Source: Alphaproteobacteria bacterium (lineage in GTDB: Bacteria > Pseudomonadota > Alphaproteobacteria > CAAGCB01 > CAG-977). Taken from it: a stretch of 64,000 nucleotides of DNA. Made by a program: the position numbers and the translations under genes. The notes below the pieces were generated by a model. That model was not told the origin of the DNA and made no database searches. It saw only the letters and a program-made list of their open reading frames with translations. Below are positions 1 through 8,342 of this stretch, piece by piece. The stretch is taken from positions 62,001 to 126,000 of the forward strand of contig JAFZYY010000024.1 in assembly GCA_017616015.1 (NCBI GenBank), written 5' to 3'. The number at the start of each line of letters is the position of its first letter. Position 1 is the first letter of the stretch.

Positions 1-2
1 CG

Positions 3-1196
3 TCCGTAGGCGATACGGATCGGATAAAAAATGTCGCTCTGAAAGTCAAAAAAGAAGTTGATGCCGGCAATCAGGTCGTCGTTGTTGTTTCGGCAATGGC
101 CGGCGTGACAAATCAGTTGGTTAAATACTGCGAGGAAATTTCACCCAAGTACGATTTGGAAGAATACGACGTCGTTGTTTCCACCGGCGAACAGGTAACA
201 ATCGGGCTGTTGGCGATGGCTTTGCAGGCAATCGGTGTTCCGGCGCGGTCGTGGACCGGCTGGCAGGTTCCCGTTTTGACGGACAACGCTTCTTCCAAAG
301 CCAGAATAAACCGGATTGACGTTGACGAATTGAACGCGTGTCTGGCGGCGGGCATGGTTCCCGTCGTCGCCGGTTTCCAGGGCGTTAACGAAAACGGGCG
401 CGTGACGACTTTGGGACGCGGCGGTTCCGATACTTCCGCGGTGGCTCTGGCGGCCGTACTGAAGGCGGATCGCTGTGATATTTACACGGACGTGGACGGC
501 GTTTACACGACGGATCCGCGCGTGGTGAAAAACGCCAGAAAATTGGATCGCGTGACGTACGAAGAAATGTTGGAAATGGCTTCTTTGGGAGCAAAAGTTT
601 TGCAGACGCGTTCTGTCGAGCTGGCGATGAAATACCGCGTCAATCTGCGTGTGGTTTCCAGTTTTGAACAAAATCCGGTCGGAACGACCATTTGTGATGA
701 GGGGGATATTGTGGAAAAAGAAATTATCAGCGGCATTACATGCAGCCGTGACGAAGCAAAAATTACTTTGGTCGGCGTTCAGGACAAGCCGGGTATTTCC
801 GCCGCCGTCTTCAACGCGATGGCTCAGGCTAACATCTGCATCGACATGATCGTGCAAAGCGATTCGCCGGACGGCACGCATACGGATATGACGTTTACGC
901 TTAATGAAACCGATTTGGACAGAGCCGTTGATGTTCTTGAAAAGAACAAGGAAAGTATCGGTTACCGTTCCGTTATTTCCGATGCGGACTGTGTCAAAAT
1001 TTCATTGATCGGTGTCGGTATGCGCACGCATACGGGGATTGCTCAGAAAATGTTTGAAGCTTTGTCCGAAAAAGGGATTAACGTTCAGACAATTTCCACT
1101 TCGGAAATTAAGATCAGCGTTTTAATCGCCAGCGAATACGCCGAACTGGCCGTGCGCGCTTTGCATGCGGCGTTCCATCTGGAAGATAAGGAATAA
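3..1196 (+). CDS. lysC: Aspartate kinase (5' end cut by window)
   Basis: Aspartokinase, the first step of the aspartate pathway (ATP + aspartate to aspartyl phosphate), supplying lysine, threonine, methionine and diaminopimelate for peptidoglycan. The frame is open from the window edge. The visible 397 residues start just after the expected N-terminal KFGGTS motif, then show the VVVSAMAGVTNQ segment, the kinase core with GRGGSDTSAVALAA and DVDGVYTTDPR, and two C-terminal ACT domains (the second around VKISLIGVGM), the usual lysine/threonine feedback sites. The internal ATG at 96 is not a plausible start because homology continues upstream of it. A nitronate monooxygenase-like gene follows after 3 bases, so the two are probably cotranscribed. 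Confidence 0.95.
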   Translation, partial: SVGDTDRIKNVALKVKKEVDAGNQVVVVVSAMAGVTNQLVKYCEEISPKYDLEEYDVVVSTGEQVTIGLLAMALQAIGVPARSWTGWQVPVLTDNASSKARINRIDVDELNACLAAGMVPVVAGFQGVNENGRVTTLGRGGSDTSAVALAAVLKADRCDIYTDVDGVYTTDPRVVKNARKLDRVTYEEMLEMASLGAKVLQTRSVELAMKYRVNLRVVSSFEQNPVGTTICDEGDIVEKEIISGITCSRDEAKITLVGVQDKPGISAAVFNAMAQANICIDMIVQSDSPDGTHTDMTFTLNETDLDRAVDVLEKNKESIGYRSVISDADCVKISLIGVGMRTHTGIAQKMFEALSEKGINVQTISTSEIKISVLIASEYAELAVRALHAAFHLEDKE

Positions 1197-1199
1197 AGC

Positions 1200-2225
1200 A
1201 TGCGTTCGAACGATCAGATTTTAGACGATTTCTGGAAAGCCGGACGGACGTTTTTAAATACGCGTTACGTAATTATGGGCGGTGCCATGTCCTGGGTGTC
1301 CGAACATCATCTGGTGGCGGCGATTTCGAACGCCGGCGGATTCGGTGTCATTGCGGGCGGAGCCATGTCTCCCGAACTGCTGAAAAAAGAAATCGAACAG
1401 ACGAAGGCTTTGACGAAAAACAGTTTCGGCGTCAACCTGATTACGATGCACCCGCAGTTGGACGAATTGATTGATGTCTGTATCGAAACCAAAGTCAGTC
1501 ATGTCATTCTGGCCGGCGGCATTCCTCCGGTTCAGGCGGTCAAAAAGTTGAAGGACGCCGGTGTTAAGGTCATGTGTTTTGCGCCGGCGCTGGTGTTGGC
1601 TAAAAGGTTGGTTAAATCCGGCGCGGACGCTTTGATTCTGGAAGGAACGGAAGCCGGCGGTCATATCGGACCGGTGGCGACGAATATTCTTGTTCAGGAA
1701 ATTGTGCCGCATATTAAGGAAGTGCCCGTTTTCGTCGCCGGAGGCATCGGCACGGGCGAAATGATGGCGGCTTTTCTGGAAATGGGGGCGGCCGGCTGTC
1801 AGCTTGGCACGCGTTTCGTTTGTACGACGGAATGCATCGCGCACCCGAATTTCAAGAAGGCGTTCATTCGCGCCAATTCCCGCGACGCTTTGCCGACCGT
1901 TCAGATCGATCCTCGCTTCCCCGTTATTCCCGTTCGCGCGATTACGAATGAGGGAACGAAGCGCTTTATGGAATTCCAGATGGAAACGATTCAGAAGTAT
2001 CAGCGCGGCGAGATGGAACTGAAAGAAGCGCAACTGGCTATCGAACATTACTGGGGCGGGGCTTTGCGCCGCGCCGTGATTGACGGCGATGTCGAAAACG
2101 GTTCGTTGATGGCGGGGCAGAGCGTCGGTTTGGTGAAGGAAGAAAAATCCGTTCAGGCCGTGATAGACGAACTGGTCAGCGATGCCGCCGACGCTTTGCG
2201 GCGGTTAAGCCGGATAACGGCATAA
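1200..2225 (+). CDS. Nitronate monooxygenase / FabK-like flavoprotein
   Basis: A 341-residue TIM-barrel flavoprotein of the nitronate monooxygenase (2-nitropropane dioxygenase) family, which also contains the enoyl-ACP reductase FabK. Visible marks are the N-terminal MGGAMSWVSEHHLVAAISNA segment, the FMN-loop motif EGTEAGGHIG with the family histidine, and the phosphate-binding AGGIGTGEMM and GCQLGTRF segments. The C-terminal part is about 100 residues, usual for the family. It lies 3 bases after lysC and 21 before the RodZ-like gene. Whether it detoxifies nitronates or reduces enoyl-ACP cannot be told from sequence alone; the family call is firm, the substrate is not. Confidence 0.85.
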   Translation: MRSNDQILDDFWKAGRTFLNTRYVIMGGAMSWVSEHHLVAAISNAGGFGVIAGGAMSPELLKKEIEQTKALTKNSFGVNLITMHPQLDELIDVCIETKVSHVILAGGIPPVQAVKKLKDAGVKVMCFAPALVLAKRLVKSGADALILEGTEAGGHIGPVATNILVQEIVPHIKEVPVFVAGGIGTGEMMAAFLEMGAAGCQLGTRFVCTTECIAHPNFKKAFIRANSRDALPTVQIDPRFPVIPVRAITNEGTKRFMEFQMETIQKYQRGEMELKEAQLAIEHYWGGALRRAVIDGDVENGSLMAGQSVGLVKEEKSVQAVIDELVSDAADALRRLSRITA

Positions 2226-2246
2226 TTGATTCAAAGGGGTGATAAG

Positions 2247-3233
2247 ATGACGCAGAATGAAAAAGAGGCGGGCGCTTTAAATCCGGAAAAGCCGGAAAAA
2301 GAAACGGTCGGGGCTTTGCTGCGCCGGACGCGTTTAGCTAAAAATCAGGATTTGCGCGACATCGCTTCTTATTTGTGTATCCGTTATCAGTTTTTGGAAG
2401 CTTTGGAAGACGGACGGTATAAAGAACTGCCGGGCGAAGCTTATGCTAACGGATTTATTCGCAGTTACGCTGCTTATCTGGGATTGAATTCGGCGGATAT
2501 TATTACGCGCTATAAACAAGAATTCTATAGCCAGTCCGAACGTGAAAACAACGCTTATACGGTAATGCCGCAGGAGACGGAAAATATTGTTCCGGCGCCC
2601 AGAGTTTTGATTGCTTCCGTCATCTTGTTGTTGGTCGCGTTCGGGTTGTGGCAGGCGTCTTCCGGGAAAAAAGAAGAAATCGTTCCTGTGAATGTCGAAC
2701 CTGTTGATTCGATTGTGGTCGTAGAGCAATCCTATCCTCTGCCGCCGGAAGAACAGGTCGTTTCTCAGCCGGCGGCGGAAGAAGCTCCCGCAAGCGTTGT
2801 GCCTCCCGTTCCGCCGGTCAAACCGGAATATAAAGAGGAATCAAAAGAGGATTCCGCGGATACCGCAACCTCTTCGTCCGTGCCGGAAGTTCCTTCCGCG
2901 GAACAAAAAACGGAACAACAGCCGGAACCGCGCGTTTACGGACAGAGAAATTACAAACCCAGATTGGTTCTGGTCGCAACCGAAGATGTGTGGATTGAGA
3001 TTACGCGCGGAGAAACGATACTCTTTTCCCGTTTGTTGAACAAAGGGGATCAGTACATGGTTTCTTCCAACAAGCCGGAAGAATTATTCCTGAAAACCGG
3101 AAATGCCGGCGGACTGGAAATTTACTGCGACGGAAAACTGACGCAGGCTTTGGGGCCGAGAGGCTCTTTGCGTTCGAATGTTCCTTTGATTCCCGACGAT
3201 TTCGCCGCAAAAGTTGTTGAAGATATAGAATAG
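2247..3233 (+). CDS. RodZ-like HTH/DUF4115 membrane protein
   Basis: A 328-residue bitopic inner-membrane protein. The N-terminal third is a cytoplasmic Xre-type helix-turn-helix of the HTH_25 kind (around LLRRTRLAKNQDLRDIASYL), then one membrane segment near residues 118-140 (VLIASVILLLVAFGLW), a Pro/Glu-rich linker, and a C-terminal DUF4115-type beta domain (VWIEITRGETILFSRLLNKG). This is the RodZ architecture; RodZ links MreB to the cell-wall elongation machinery. I chose the ATG at 2247, behind AAAGGGGTGA, over an upstream TTG at 2226. The gene sits directly upstream of ispG by 7 bases, a pairing also seen in other proteobacteria. The linker is typical and shows no sign of frame damage. 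Confidence 0.85.
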   Translation: MTQNEKEAGALNPEKPEKETVGALLRRTRLAKNQDLRDIASYLCIRYQFLEALEDGRYKELPGEAYANGFIRSYAAYLGLNSADIITRYKQEFYSQSERENNAYTVMPQETENIVPAPRVLIASVILLLVAFGLWQASSGKKEEIVPVNVEPVDSIVVVEQSYPLPPEEQVVSQPAAEEAPASVVPPVPPVKPEYKEESKEDSADTATSSSVPEVPSAEQKTEQQPEPRVYGQRNYKPRLVLVATEDVWIEITRGETILFSRLLNKGDQYMVSSNKPEELFLKTGNAGGLEIYCDGKLTQALGPRGSLRSNVPLIPDDFAAKVVEDIE

Positions 3234-3240
3234 GTGACCC

Positions 3241-4332
3241 ATGAAAATGCCTGAAATCAAACGCCGTCATTCCAGACGCGTGTATGTCGGATCCGTTGCC
3301 GTCGGTGACGGCGCGCCGATTTCCGTTCAATCCATGACGAACACGCCGACGAAAGATGTTGCCGCGACGGTGGCGCAAATCCGTTCTTTGGAAGCGGTCG
3401 GCGCGGATATCGTTCGCGTTTCCTGTCCCGATGAAGAATCGACGAAAGCGTTAAAGGAAATCGTCAAACAGGTCAAAGTGCCAATCGTCGCCGACATTCA
3501 TTTCCACTATAAACGCGCGATCGAATCCGCCGAAGCGGGTGCGGCGTGCCTGCGCATCAATCCGGGCAACATCGGCTCCGCAGAACGCGTGCGCGACGTG
3601 ATTAAGGCGGCGAAAGACTATAACTGCTCGATGCGCATCGGCGTCAACGGCGGTTCTTTGGACAAGCATTTGCTGGAAAAGTACGGCGAGCCGTGCCCGG
3701 AAGCGATGGTCGAAAGCGCTTTGGAACACGCCAAAATTCTGGAGGACAACGACTTTTTCAATTTTAAGATTTCGGTGAAATCCTCCGACACTCTGATGAC
3801 AATGAAGGCCTACCGTCTGTTGGCGGAACAATGCGATTATCCGCTGCATCTGGGCGTGACGGAAGCCGGCGGTCTGCGTGCCGGTACGGTCAAGTCCGCT
3901 TTGGGCATAGGCTCTTTGCTGATGGACGGTATCGGCGACACTTTGCGCGTTTCCCTGACCGCCGACGTGACTGAAGAAATCAAAGTCGGCTTTGAAATTT
4001 TGCGGACGTTGGGACTGCGCTATCACGGCGTCCGTCTGGTGTCCTGTCCGACCTGCGCGCGTCGCGGCATAGACGTTGAAAAAGTCGTCAAAGAACTGGA
4101 AGTCCGTCTGGAACATATTTCCGAACCGTTGAAAATCGCCGTGATGGGTTGCGTCGTGAACGGTCCGGGGGAAGCCCGCGAATCCGACATCGGCGTGTGC
4201 GGCGGCGGAAACGGCAAGGCTTTGCTGTTTGTCCGCGGTGAGCAAAAAGAACCGATCAACGCTGAAAACGCCGCGGACATCGTGGCTGAACTGGCGGAAA
4301 AAATGGCGGCGGAAAAAAAGGAGGCAAAATAA
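3241..4332 (+). CDS. ispG: 4-hydroxy-3-methylbut-2-enyl diphosphate synthase
   Basis: IspG (GcpE) converts MEcPP to HMBPP in the MEP isoprenoid pathway using a [4Fe-4S] cluster. The 363-residue protein is the short bacterial form. It starts with [15 protein letters not shown] and [12 protein letters not shown], and the cluster ligands are C269 and C272 in SCPTCARRG and C304 in [11 protein letters not shown]. Its stop overlaps the hisS start by one base (TAATG), so the two are translationally coupled. The pathway's first enzyme, Dxs, and the downstream prenyl transferase IspA are encoded separately at 16.9-19.7 kb. Confidence 0.97.
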   Translation: MKMPEIKRRHSRRVYVGSVAVGDGAPISVQSMTNTPTKDVAATVAQIRSLEAVGADIVRVSCPDEESTKALKEIVKQVKVPIVADIHFHYKRAIESAEAGAACLRINPGNIGSAERVRDVIKAAKDYNCSMRIGVNGGSLDKHLLEKYGEPCPEAMVESALEHAKILEDNDFFNFKISVKSSDTLMTMKAYRLLAEQCDYPLHLGVTEAGGLRAGTVKSALGIGSLLMDGIGDTLRVSLTADVTEEIKVGFEILRTLGLRYHGVRLVSCPTCARRGIDVEKVVKELEVRLEHISEPLKIAVMGCVVNGPGEARESDIGVCGGGNGKALLFVRGEQKEPINAENAADIVAELAEKMAAEKKEAK

Positions 4333-5597
4333 TGAAAATACAGCCGGCGCGCGGAACGCGGGATATTTACGGAAAAGAGTTAAGCGCTTTTCTGTTTGTT
4401 GAAAATACGGCCAGAGCTTTGGCAAAGCGCTACGGTTTCGGCGAAATTCAAACGCCGATCTTTGAGGCGACGGAAGTGTTCGCCCGCGGCGTCGGTGAAA
4501 CCTCCGACATCGTTTCCAAGGAAATGTACACGTTTACCGACCGCGGCGGCGAGAGCTTCACGCTTCGTCCGGAAGGAACGGCCGGCATCGTCCGCGCATT
4601 CATTTCCGAAGGCATGGAACAGAACGTGCCGGTCAAATTATTTTATGCCGGTCCGATGTTCCGTTACGAGCGTCCGCAGAAAGGACGCTACCGTCAGCTG
4701 CATCAGGTCGGAATCGAGATTTTGGGCGCCGCCGTTCCTCAAACCGATGTAGAGGTGTTGTGCCTGGGCTGGGATTTCTTGTCGGCCTTGGGGTTGCAGG
4801 ATCATATCCGGCTGGAACTGAACACGTTGGGGGATACCGAAAGCCGCGCTGCTTACCGCAAAGCGTTGGTCACCTATTTCGAACAGTATAAGGACAAGCT
4901 GTCCGAAGACAGCCTGAACCGCTTGGAAAAGAATCCTCTGCGCATTCTGGATTCCAAAGACGAAGGCGATAAGAAAATCGTCGAAAACGCGCCGGCGATG
5001 ACCGATTACTTAAATGAAGAATCCCGCGCTTTCTTTGAAGAAGTCAAAAACGGGCTGACCGCAATGGGCATTCCTTTTATCGTCAATCCCCGTCTGGTAC
5101 GCGGCTTGGACTACTATCGTCACACCGTTTTTGAATTCATTACGGATTCTTTGGGCGCGCAGGGAACGGTTCTGGGCGGCGGGCGTTATGACGGACTGGT
5201 TGAGGAATTGGGCGGGCCGCAAACGCCGGGGATAGGCTTTGGTGCCGGTATCGACCGTTTGTCCCTGTTGTTGCAGGAAGTCGGCAAACAACCCGCCGAA
5301 CCTCGGCCGATCGCAGTTATTCCCGTCGGCGCGGACACGCTTTTGCCGATCATGCAGGCGGCGCATACGTTGCGTCAGAACGGGTTCATCGTCGACATGG
5401 CGTATTCGGGCAATATGGGCAAGCGCATGAAAAAAGCCAATAAAATCAACGCTTGTGCGGCGGTAATTATGGGCTCCGACGAATTCGCGAAAGGCGTCGT
5501 TACCGTGCGCGATTTGGATTCCGGCGATCAAAGCGAAGTCGCTTTGGCGGATTTGAGCGGCTTTATGCAAAAATACAAGCAATGTCAGGGGGCTTAA
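4332..5597 (+). CDS. hisS: Histidyl-tRNA synthetase
   Basis: Class II aminoacyl-tRNA synthetase that charges tRNA-His. The 421-residue length is normal. Visible motifs are the motif 2 loop [16 protein letters not shown], the histidine-A signature [12 protein letters not shown], motif 3 [11 protein letters not shown], and a C-terminal anticodon-binding domain starting around [12 protein letters not shown]. It overlaps ispG by one base and is followed one base later by prfA. The cognate tRNA-His gene lies at 57.1-57.2 kb in this same window and encodes the G-1:C73 pair this enzyme class depends on. Confidence 0.97.
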   Translation: MKIQPARGTRDIYGKELSAFLFVENTARALAKRYGFGEIQTPIFEATEVFARGVGETSDIVSKEMYTFTDRGGESFTLRPEGTAGIVRAFISEGMEQNVPVKLFYAGPMFRYERPQKGRYRQLHQVGIEILGAAVPQTDVEVLCLGWDFLSALGLQDHIRLELNTLGDTESRAAYRKALVTYFEQYKDKLSEDSLNRLEKNPLRILDSKDEGDKKIVENAPAMTDYLNEESRAFFEEVKNGLTAMGIPFIVNPRLVRGLDYYRHTVFEFITDSLGAQGTVLGGGRYDGLVEELGGPQTPGIGFGAGIDRLSLLLQEVGKQPAEPRPIAVIPVGADTLLPIMQAAHTLRQNGFIVDMAYSGNMGKRMKKANKINACAAVIMGSDEFAKGVVTVRDLDSGDQSEVALADLSGFMQKYKQCQGA

Positions 5598-5598
5598 A

Positions 5599-6675
5599 AT
5601 GAGCTTTGAAGAAAAACTGGACGTCGTTCTGGCTCGTCATGAAGAACTGGAAGCTCTGCTCGGTTCCGGCGAAGGCGTGGACGGCGAAACGTTTGTTAAG
5701 CTTTCCAAGGAACTTGCGGCGTTGAAAGACGTTGTCGTCGTTATTCAGGCGTACAAAAAGGTGTTGTCCGATATGGAAGGCGCGCAGGCTTTACTGGACG
5801 ATCCCGAAACAGACGATGAAATGCGCTCGATGGCGCACGATGAAATTTACGCGGCTAAGGAAAAGTTGCCCGAACTGGAAAAACAGTTAAAGATTCTTTT
5901 GCTACCCAAAAACGCCGTTGACGAAAAGAACGCGATTCTGGAAGTCCGCGCCGGCACGGGCGGGGAAGAAGCCGCTTTGTTCGCCGCCGAGCTGTTCCGT
6001 ATGTATGAGCATTACGCGGCCGTGCAGGGGTGGAAATTTGAAATGCTGTCCGTCAATGACACGGGGCTTGGCGGATACAAGGAAGCCACGGCCAGCGTGA
6101 CGGGACGCAATGTGTTCGAACGTCTGAAGTTTGAATCCGGCGTCCACCGCGTTCAGCGCGTGCCGGAAACGGAAGCGTCGGGACGCGTGCACACGTCCGC
6201 CGCGACGGTCGCCGTTCTGCCCGAAGCCGAAGAAGTCGATCTGAAAATCGATGAAAAAGATTTAAAGATTGATGTGTACCGTTCTTCCGGCGCCGGCGGT
6301 CAGCACGTCAACAAAACGGAATCCGCCGTGCGTATCACGCATATTCCGACAGGTATTGTCGTCGCGTGTCAGGACGAGCGCTCTCAGTTTAAAAATAAAG
6401 ACCGCGCGATGCGTATTTTACGTTCCCGCATTTACGACATGCAGCAAGCGCAGTTGGACAAGGAACGCGCGGTTGACCGCAAGAATCAAGTCGGTTCCGG
6501 CGACCGTTCCGAACGCATTCGCACCTATAATTTTCCGCAGGGGCGCGTGACCGATCATCGTATCAATCTGACTTTATATAAGATAGACGAAGTGATGAAC
6601 GGCACGGCATTGAACGAAATTATCGAAGCGTTGATTGCGGAAGATCAGCTGTCCCGTCTTTCCGAACTTGAGTAA
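5599..6675 (+). CDS. prfA: Peptide chain release factor 1
   Basis: RF1 reads UAA and UAG and triggers peptide release. In the 358-residue protein the catalytic GGQ is at 233-235 ([11 protein letters not shown]). The stop-codon recognition tripeptide appears as PET in [13 protein letters not shown], the PxT form of RF1 rather than the SPF of RF2; PET is usual in alphaproteobacteria. It lies in the hisS-prfA-prmC run with gaps of 1 and 2 bases. PrmC, encoded next, methylates the glutamine of this GGQ motif. Confidence 0.97.
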   Translation: MSFEEKLDVVLARHEELEALLGSGEGVDGETFVKLSKELAALKDVVVVIQAYKKVLSDMEGAQALLDDPETDDEMRSMAHDEIYAAKEKLPELEKQLKILLLPKNAVDEKNAILEVRAGTGGEEAALFAAELFRMYEHYAAVQGWKFEMLSVNDTGLGGYKEATASVTGRNVFERLKFESGVHRVQRVPETEASGRVHTSAATVAVLPEAEEVDLKIDEKDLKIDVYRSSGAGGQHVNKTESAVRITHIPTGIVVACQDERSQFKNKDRAMRILRSRIYDMQQAQLDKERAVDRKNQVGSGDRSERIRTYNFPQGRVTDHRINLTLYKIDEVMNGTALNEIIEALIAEDQLSRLSELE

Positions 6676-6677
6676 GA

Positions 6678-7541
6678 ATGCAGGTTAAGAAACTTCTTTC
6701 CGAACTGACGGAACGTTTTGAACGGGCGGGGCTGGACGAAGCGCGTGCAGACGCCAGAGTTCTGGTCGCATTCGGAATCAATAAAACGCCTGTTTTTTTA
6801 CGGATAAATCCCGATTTTGAGGTCGAAGCCGACGATTTGGCAAAAATACAGTCCTTTGCCGACCGGCGGCTGAAACATGAGCCTGTTTCAAAAATCACGC
6901 AGACACGCGGCTTTTGGCGGTTGGATTTTAAAGTGACGCCGGACGTTCTGGATCCGCGTCCCGATTCCGAAACGCTGATAGAGGAAGCTTTAAAAATATT
7001 TAGGGATAAGTCGGCTTCTTTAAAAATACTGGATTTGGGAACCGGCTCCGGCTGTCTGGCGCAGGCTCTTTTGTGTGAATACTTTAAAGCAACGGCGGTC
7101 GGATTGGACAGTTCCGGAAAAGCCTTGGCGGTTGCAGCGGAAAACGCGGCGGCAAACGGACTGAAAGACCGCTTTTCAACCGTTTTGGCAGATTGGAATG
7201 ACGACGGTTGGGAAAACGGATTGGGAAAGTTTGATTTGATTGTTGCCAATCCGCCGTATATTGCAGAAAAAGAAAGGGAAACTCTGGCTCCGGAAGTCGT
7301 TGACTATGATCCGGCACAGGCGCTTTTTGCCGGAGAAGACGGTTTGGACGCCTATCGGAAAATCGCGCCCGCTTTGCCGCGTCTGCTGAAAAAAGACGGA
7401 GTCTTTATCACGGAATTCGGCAAAGGACAGGAAGAGGACGTGCGCCGGATTGTTTGTTCCGCCGGTCTGCGTTTCGGAACTTTCGGTGTGGATTTGGGCA
7501 AAATTACGCGCTGTCTGAGCGCTTTTTATGCCGAAATATAA
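6678..7541 (+). CDS. prmC: Release factor glutamine methyltransferase
   Basis: PrmC (HemK) N5-methylates the GGQ glutamine of RF1 and RF2 with S-adenosylmethionine. The 287-residue protein has a helical N-terminal substrate domain and a Rossmann methyltransferase domain with ILDLGTGSGCLAQAL (SAM motif I) and the catalytic NPPY at 191-194 (VANPPYIAE). It follows prfA, its substrate gene, by 2 bases. A possible intrinsic terminator lies about 50 bases past its stop. Confidence 0.95.
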   Translation: MQVKKLLSELTERFERAGLDEARADARVLVAFGINKTPVFLRINPDFEVEADDLAKIQSFADRRLKHEPVSKITQTRGFWRLDFKVTPDVLDPRPDSETLIEEALKIFRDKSASLKILDLGTGSGCLAQALLCEYFKATAVGLDSSGKALAVAAENAAANGLKDRFSTVLADWNDDGWENGLGKFDLIVANPPYIAEKERETLAPEVVDYDPAQALFAGEDGLDAYRKIAPALPRLLKKDGVFITEFGKGQEEDVRRIVCSAGLRFGTFGVDLGKITRCLSAFYAEI

Positions 7542-7593
7542 AAAAAATATTGAAAAATCTTAAAGAGCCATATAGGTTAAGCAAAGACAACAA

Positions 7594-7627
7594 AGCCTTT
7601 ACCGTAAGAAACGGCGGCTGTTTTTTT
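7594..7627 (+). terminator. Probable intrinsic terminator after prmC
   Basis: A stem AGCC...CCGT / ACGG...GGCT with a small internal loop and an AAGAA apical loop is followed by G and seven T. It would close the lysC-to-prmC transcription unit before the DUF4167 gene. The internal mismatch makes this a moderate call. Confidence 0.5.
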
Positions 7628-7653
7628 ATTTCAACAAAGATGAGTATATTTCG

Positions 7654-8238
7654 ATGGGTATGAATCCTCGGGGACGTTCGCGCGGACGCAACCATAACAA
7701 TTTCAACAACAATCGCCGCTTTAACAACGGCCCTAACCGCAATACGGTCTACGACAGCATCGGACCGGCGGGCAGATTGCGCGGAACGGCGTTTCAGTTA
7801 ATGGAAAAATATATGTCCGCGGCCAAGGAATTGATGTCTTCGGATCGCGTTTTGGCGGAAAGTTGTTTGCAGCATGCCGATCACTATATGCGGATAAATG
7901 CTCTGGCCATAGCAGCGGAAGGCATGCGCTTTGCTCCGCAGAATCAGCCGGAAAGCGAACCCGTTGAAAGTGTTGCGGTATCGGAAGGACAGCCCGTGAT
8001 TGAAGAAGCGGCTCCGTTGCCCGCGGAACAGTCGGCGGAAAGAGAACCTGAAGTTCCTGCGGTTGTCCAGATGGATCTCTCCGTTCCCGTCATGGCGATG
8101 GCTGAAAACGAAATGAAAAACCGTCGCGGCCGTCCTGCGATGAAAAAAGATCCGATTCAATCGGAAGAAGGTACAGCGCCTGTTCCGGTCAAACGTCGCG
8201 GCCGTCCGTCAAAGAAAGCCGTTGCGGCGGAAGCTTAA
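7654..8238 (+). CDS. DUF4167 domain-containing protein
   Basis: A 194-residue basic protein matching the alphaproteobacterial DUF4167 family, known for lying between prmC and clpB as it does here. Residues 1-30 are rich in Arg/Asn/Gly (RGRSRGRNHNNFNNNRRFNN), followed by the conserved helical block SIGPAGRLRGTAFQLMEKYMSA and AESCLQHADHYMRI. The C-terminal half is acidic and Pro/Glu-rich, with two AT-hook-like RRGRP segments (KNRRGRPAMKK and VKRRGRPSKKA) that could bind AT-rich DNA or RNA. Function is unknown. Starts at 7654 and 7660 are both possible; neither has a strong ribosome-binding site. Confidence 0.8.
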   Translation: MGMNPRGRSRGRNHNNFNNNRRFNNGPNRNTVYDSIGPAGRLRGTAFQLMEKYMSAAKELMSSDRVLAESCLQHADHYMRINALAIAAEGMRFAPQNQPESEPVESVAVSEGQPVIEEAAPLPAEQSAEREPEVPAVVQMDLSVPVMAMAENEMKNRRGRPAMKKDPIQSEEGTAPVPVKRRGRPSKKAVAAEA

Positions 8239-8281
8239 CGCTTTTTTCTCTTAAAAAAATCGCTATAATCTGAATTGTCTC

Positions 8282-8311
8282 CTTGCTAAAAGGGGAAAGC
8301 GAACCTATATG
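8282..8311 (+). promoter_or_regulatory. RpoH (sigma-32) type heat-shock promoter of clpB
   Basis: CTTG at 8282-8285, an 18-base spacer, then CCTATATG at 8304-8311, about 30 bases before the clpB start. This resembles the alphaproteobacterial heat-shock consensus CTTG-N17/18-CYTATNT. The position in front of the disaggregase gene fits heat-shock control. Confidence 0.7.
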
Positions 8312-8342
8312 CAAAAGAGAAATTTTTATATAGAGGCGTAAA

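Noticed and set aside
3451-4425. Minus-strand frame of 324 codons across ispG
   Set aside because: Mirror of a conserved gene; no motifs.
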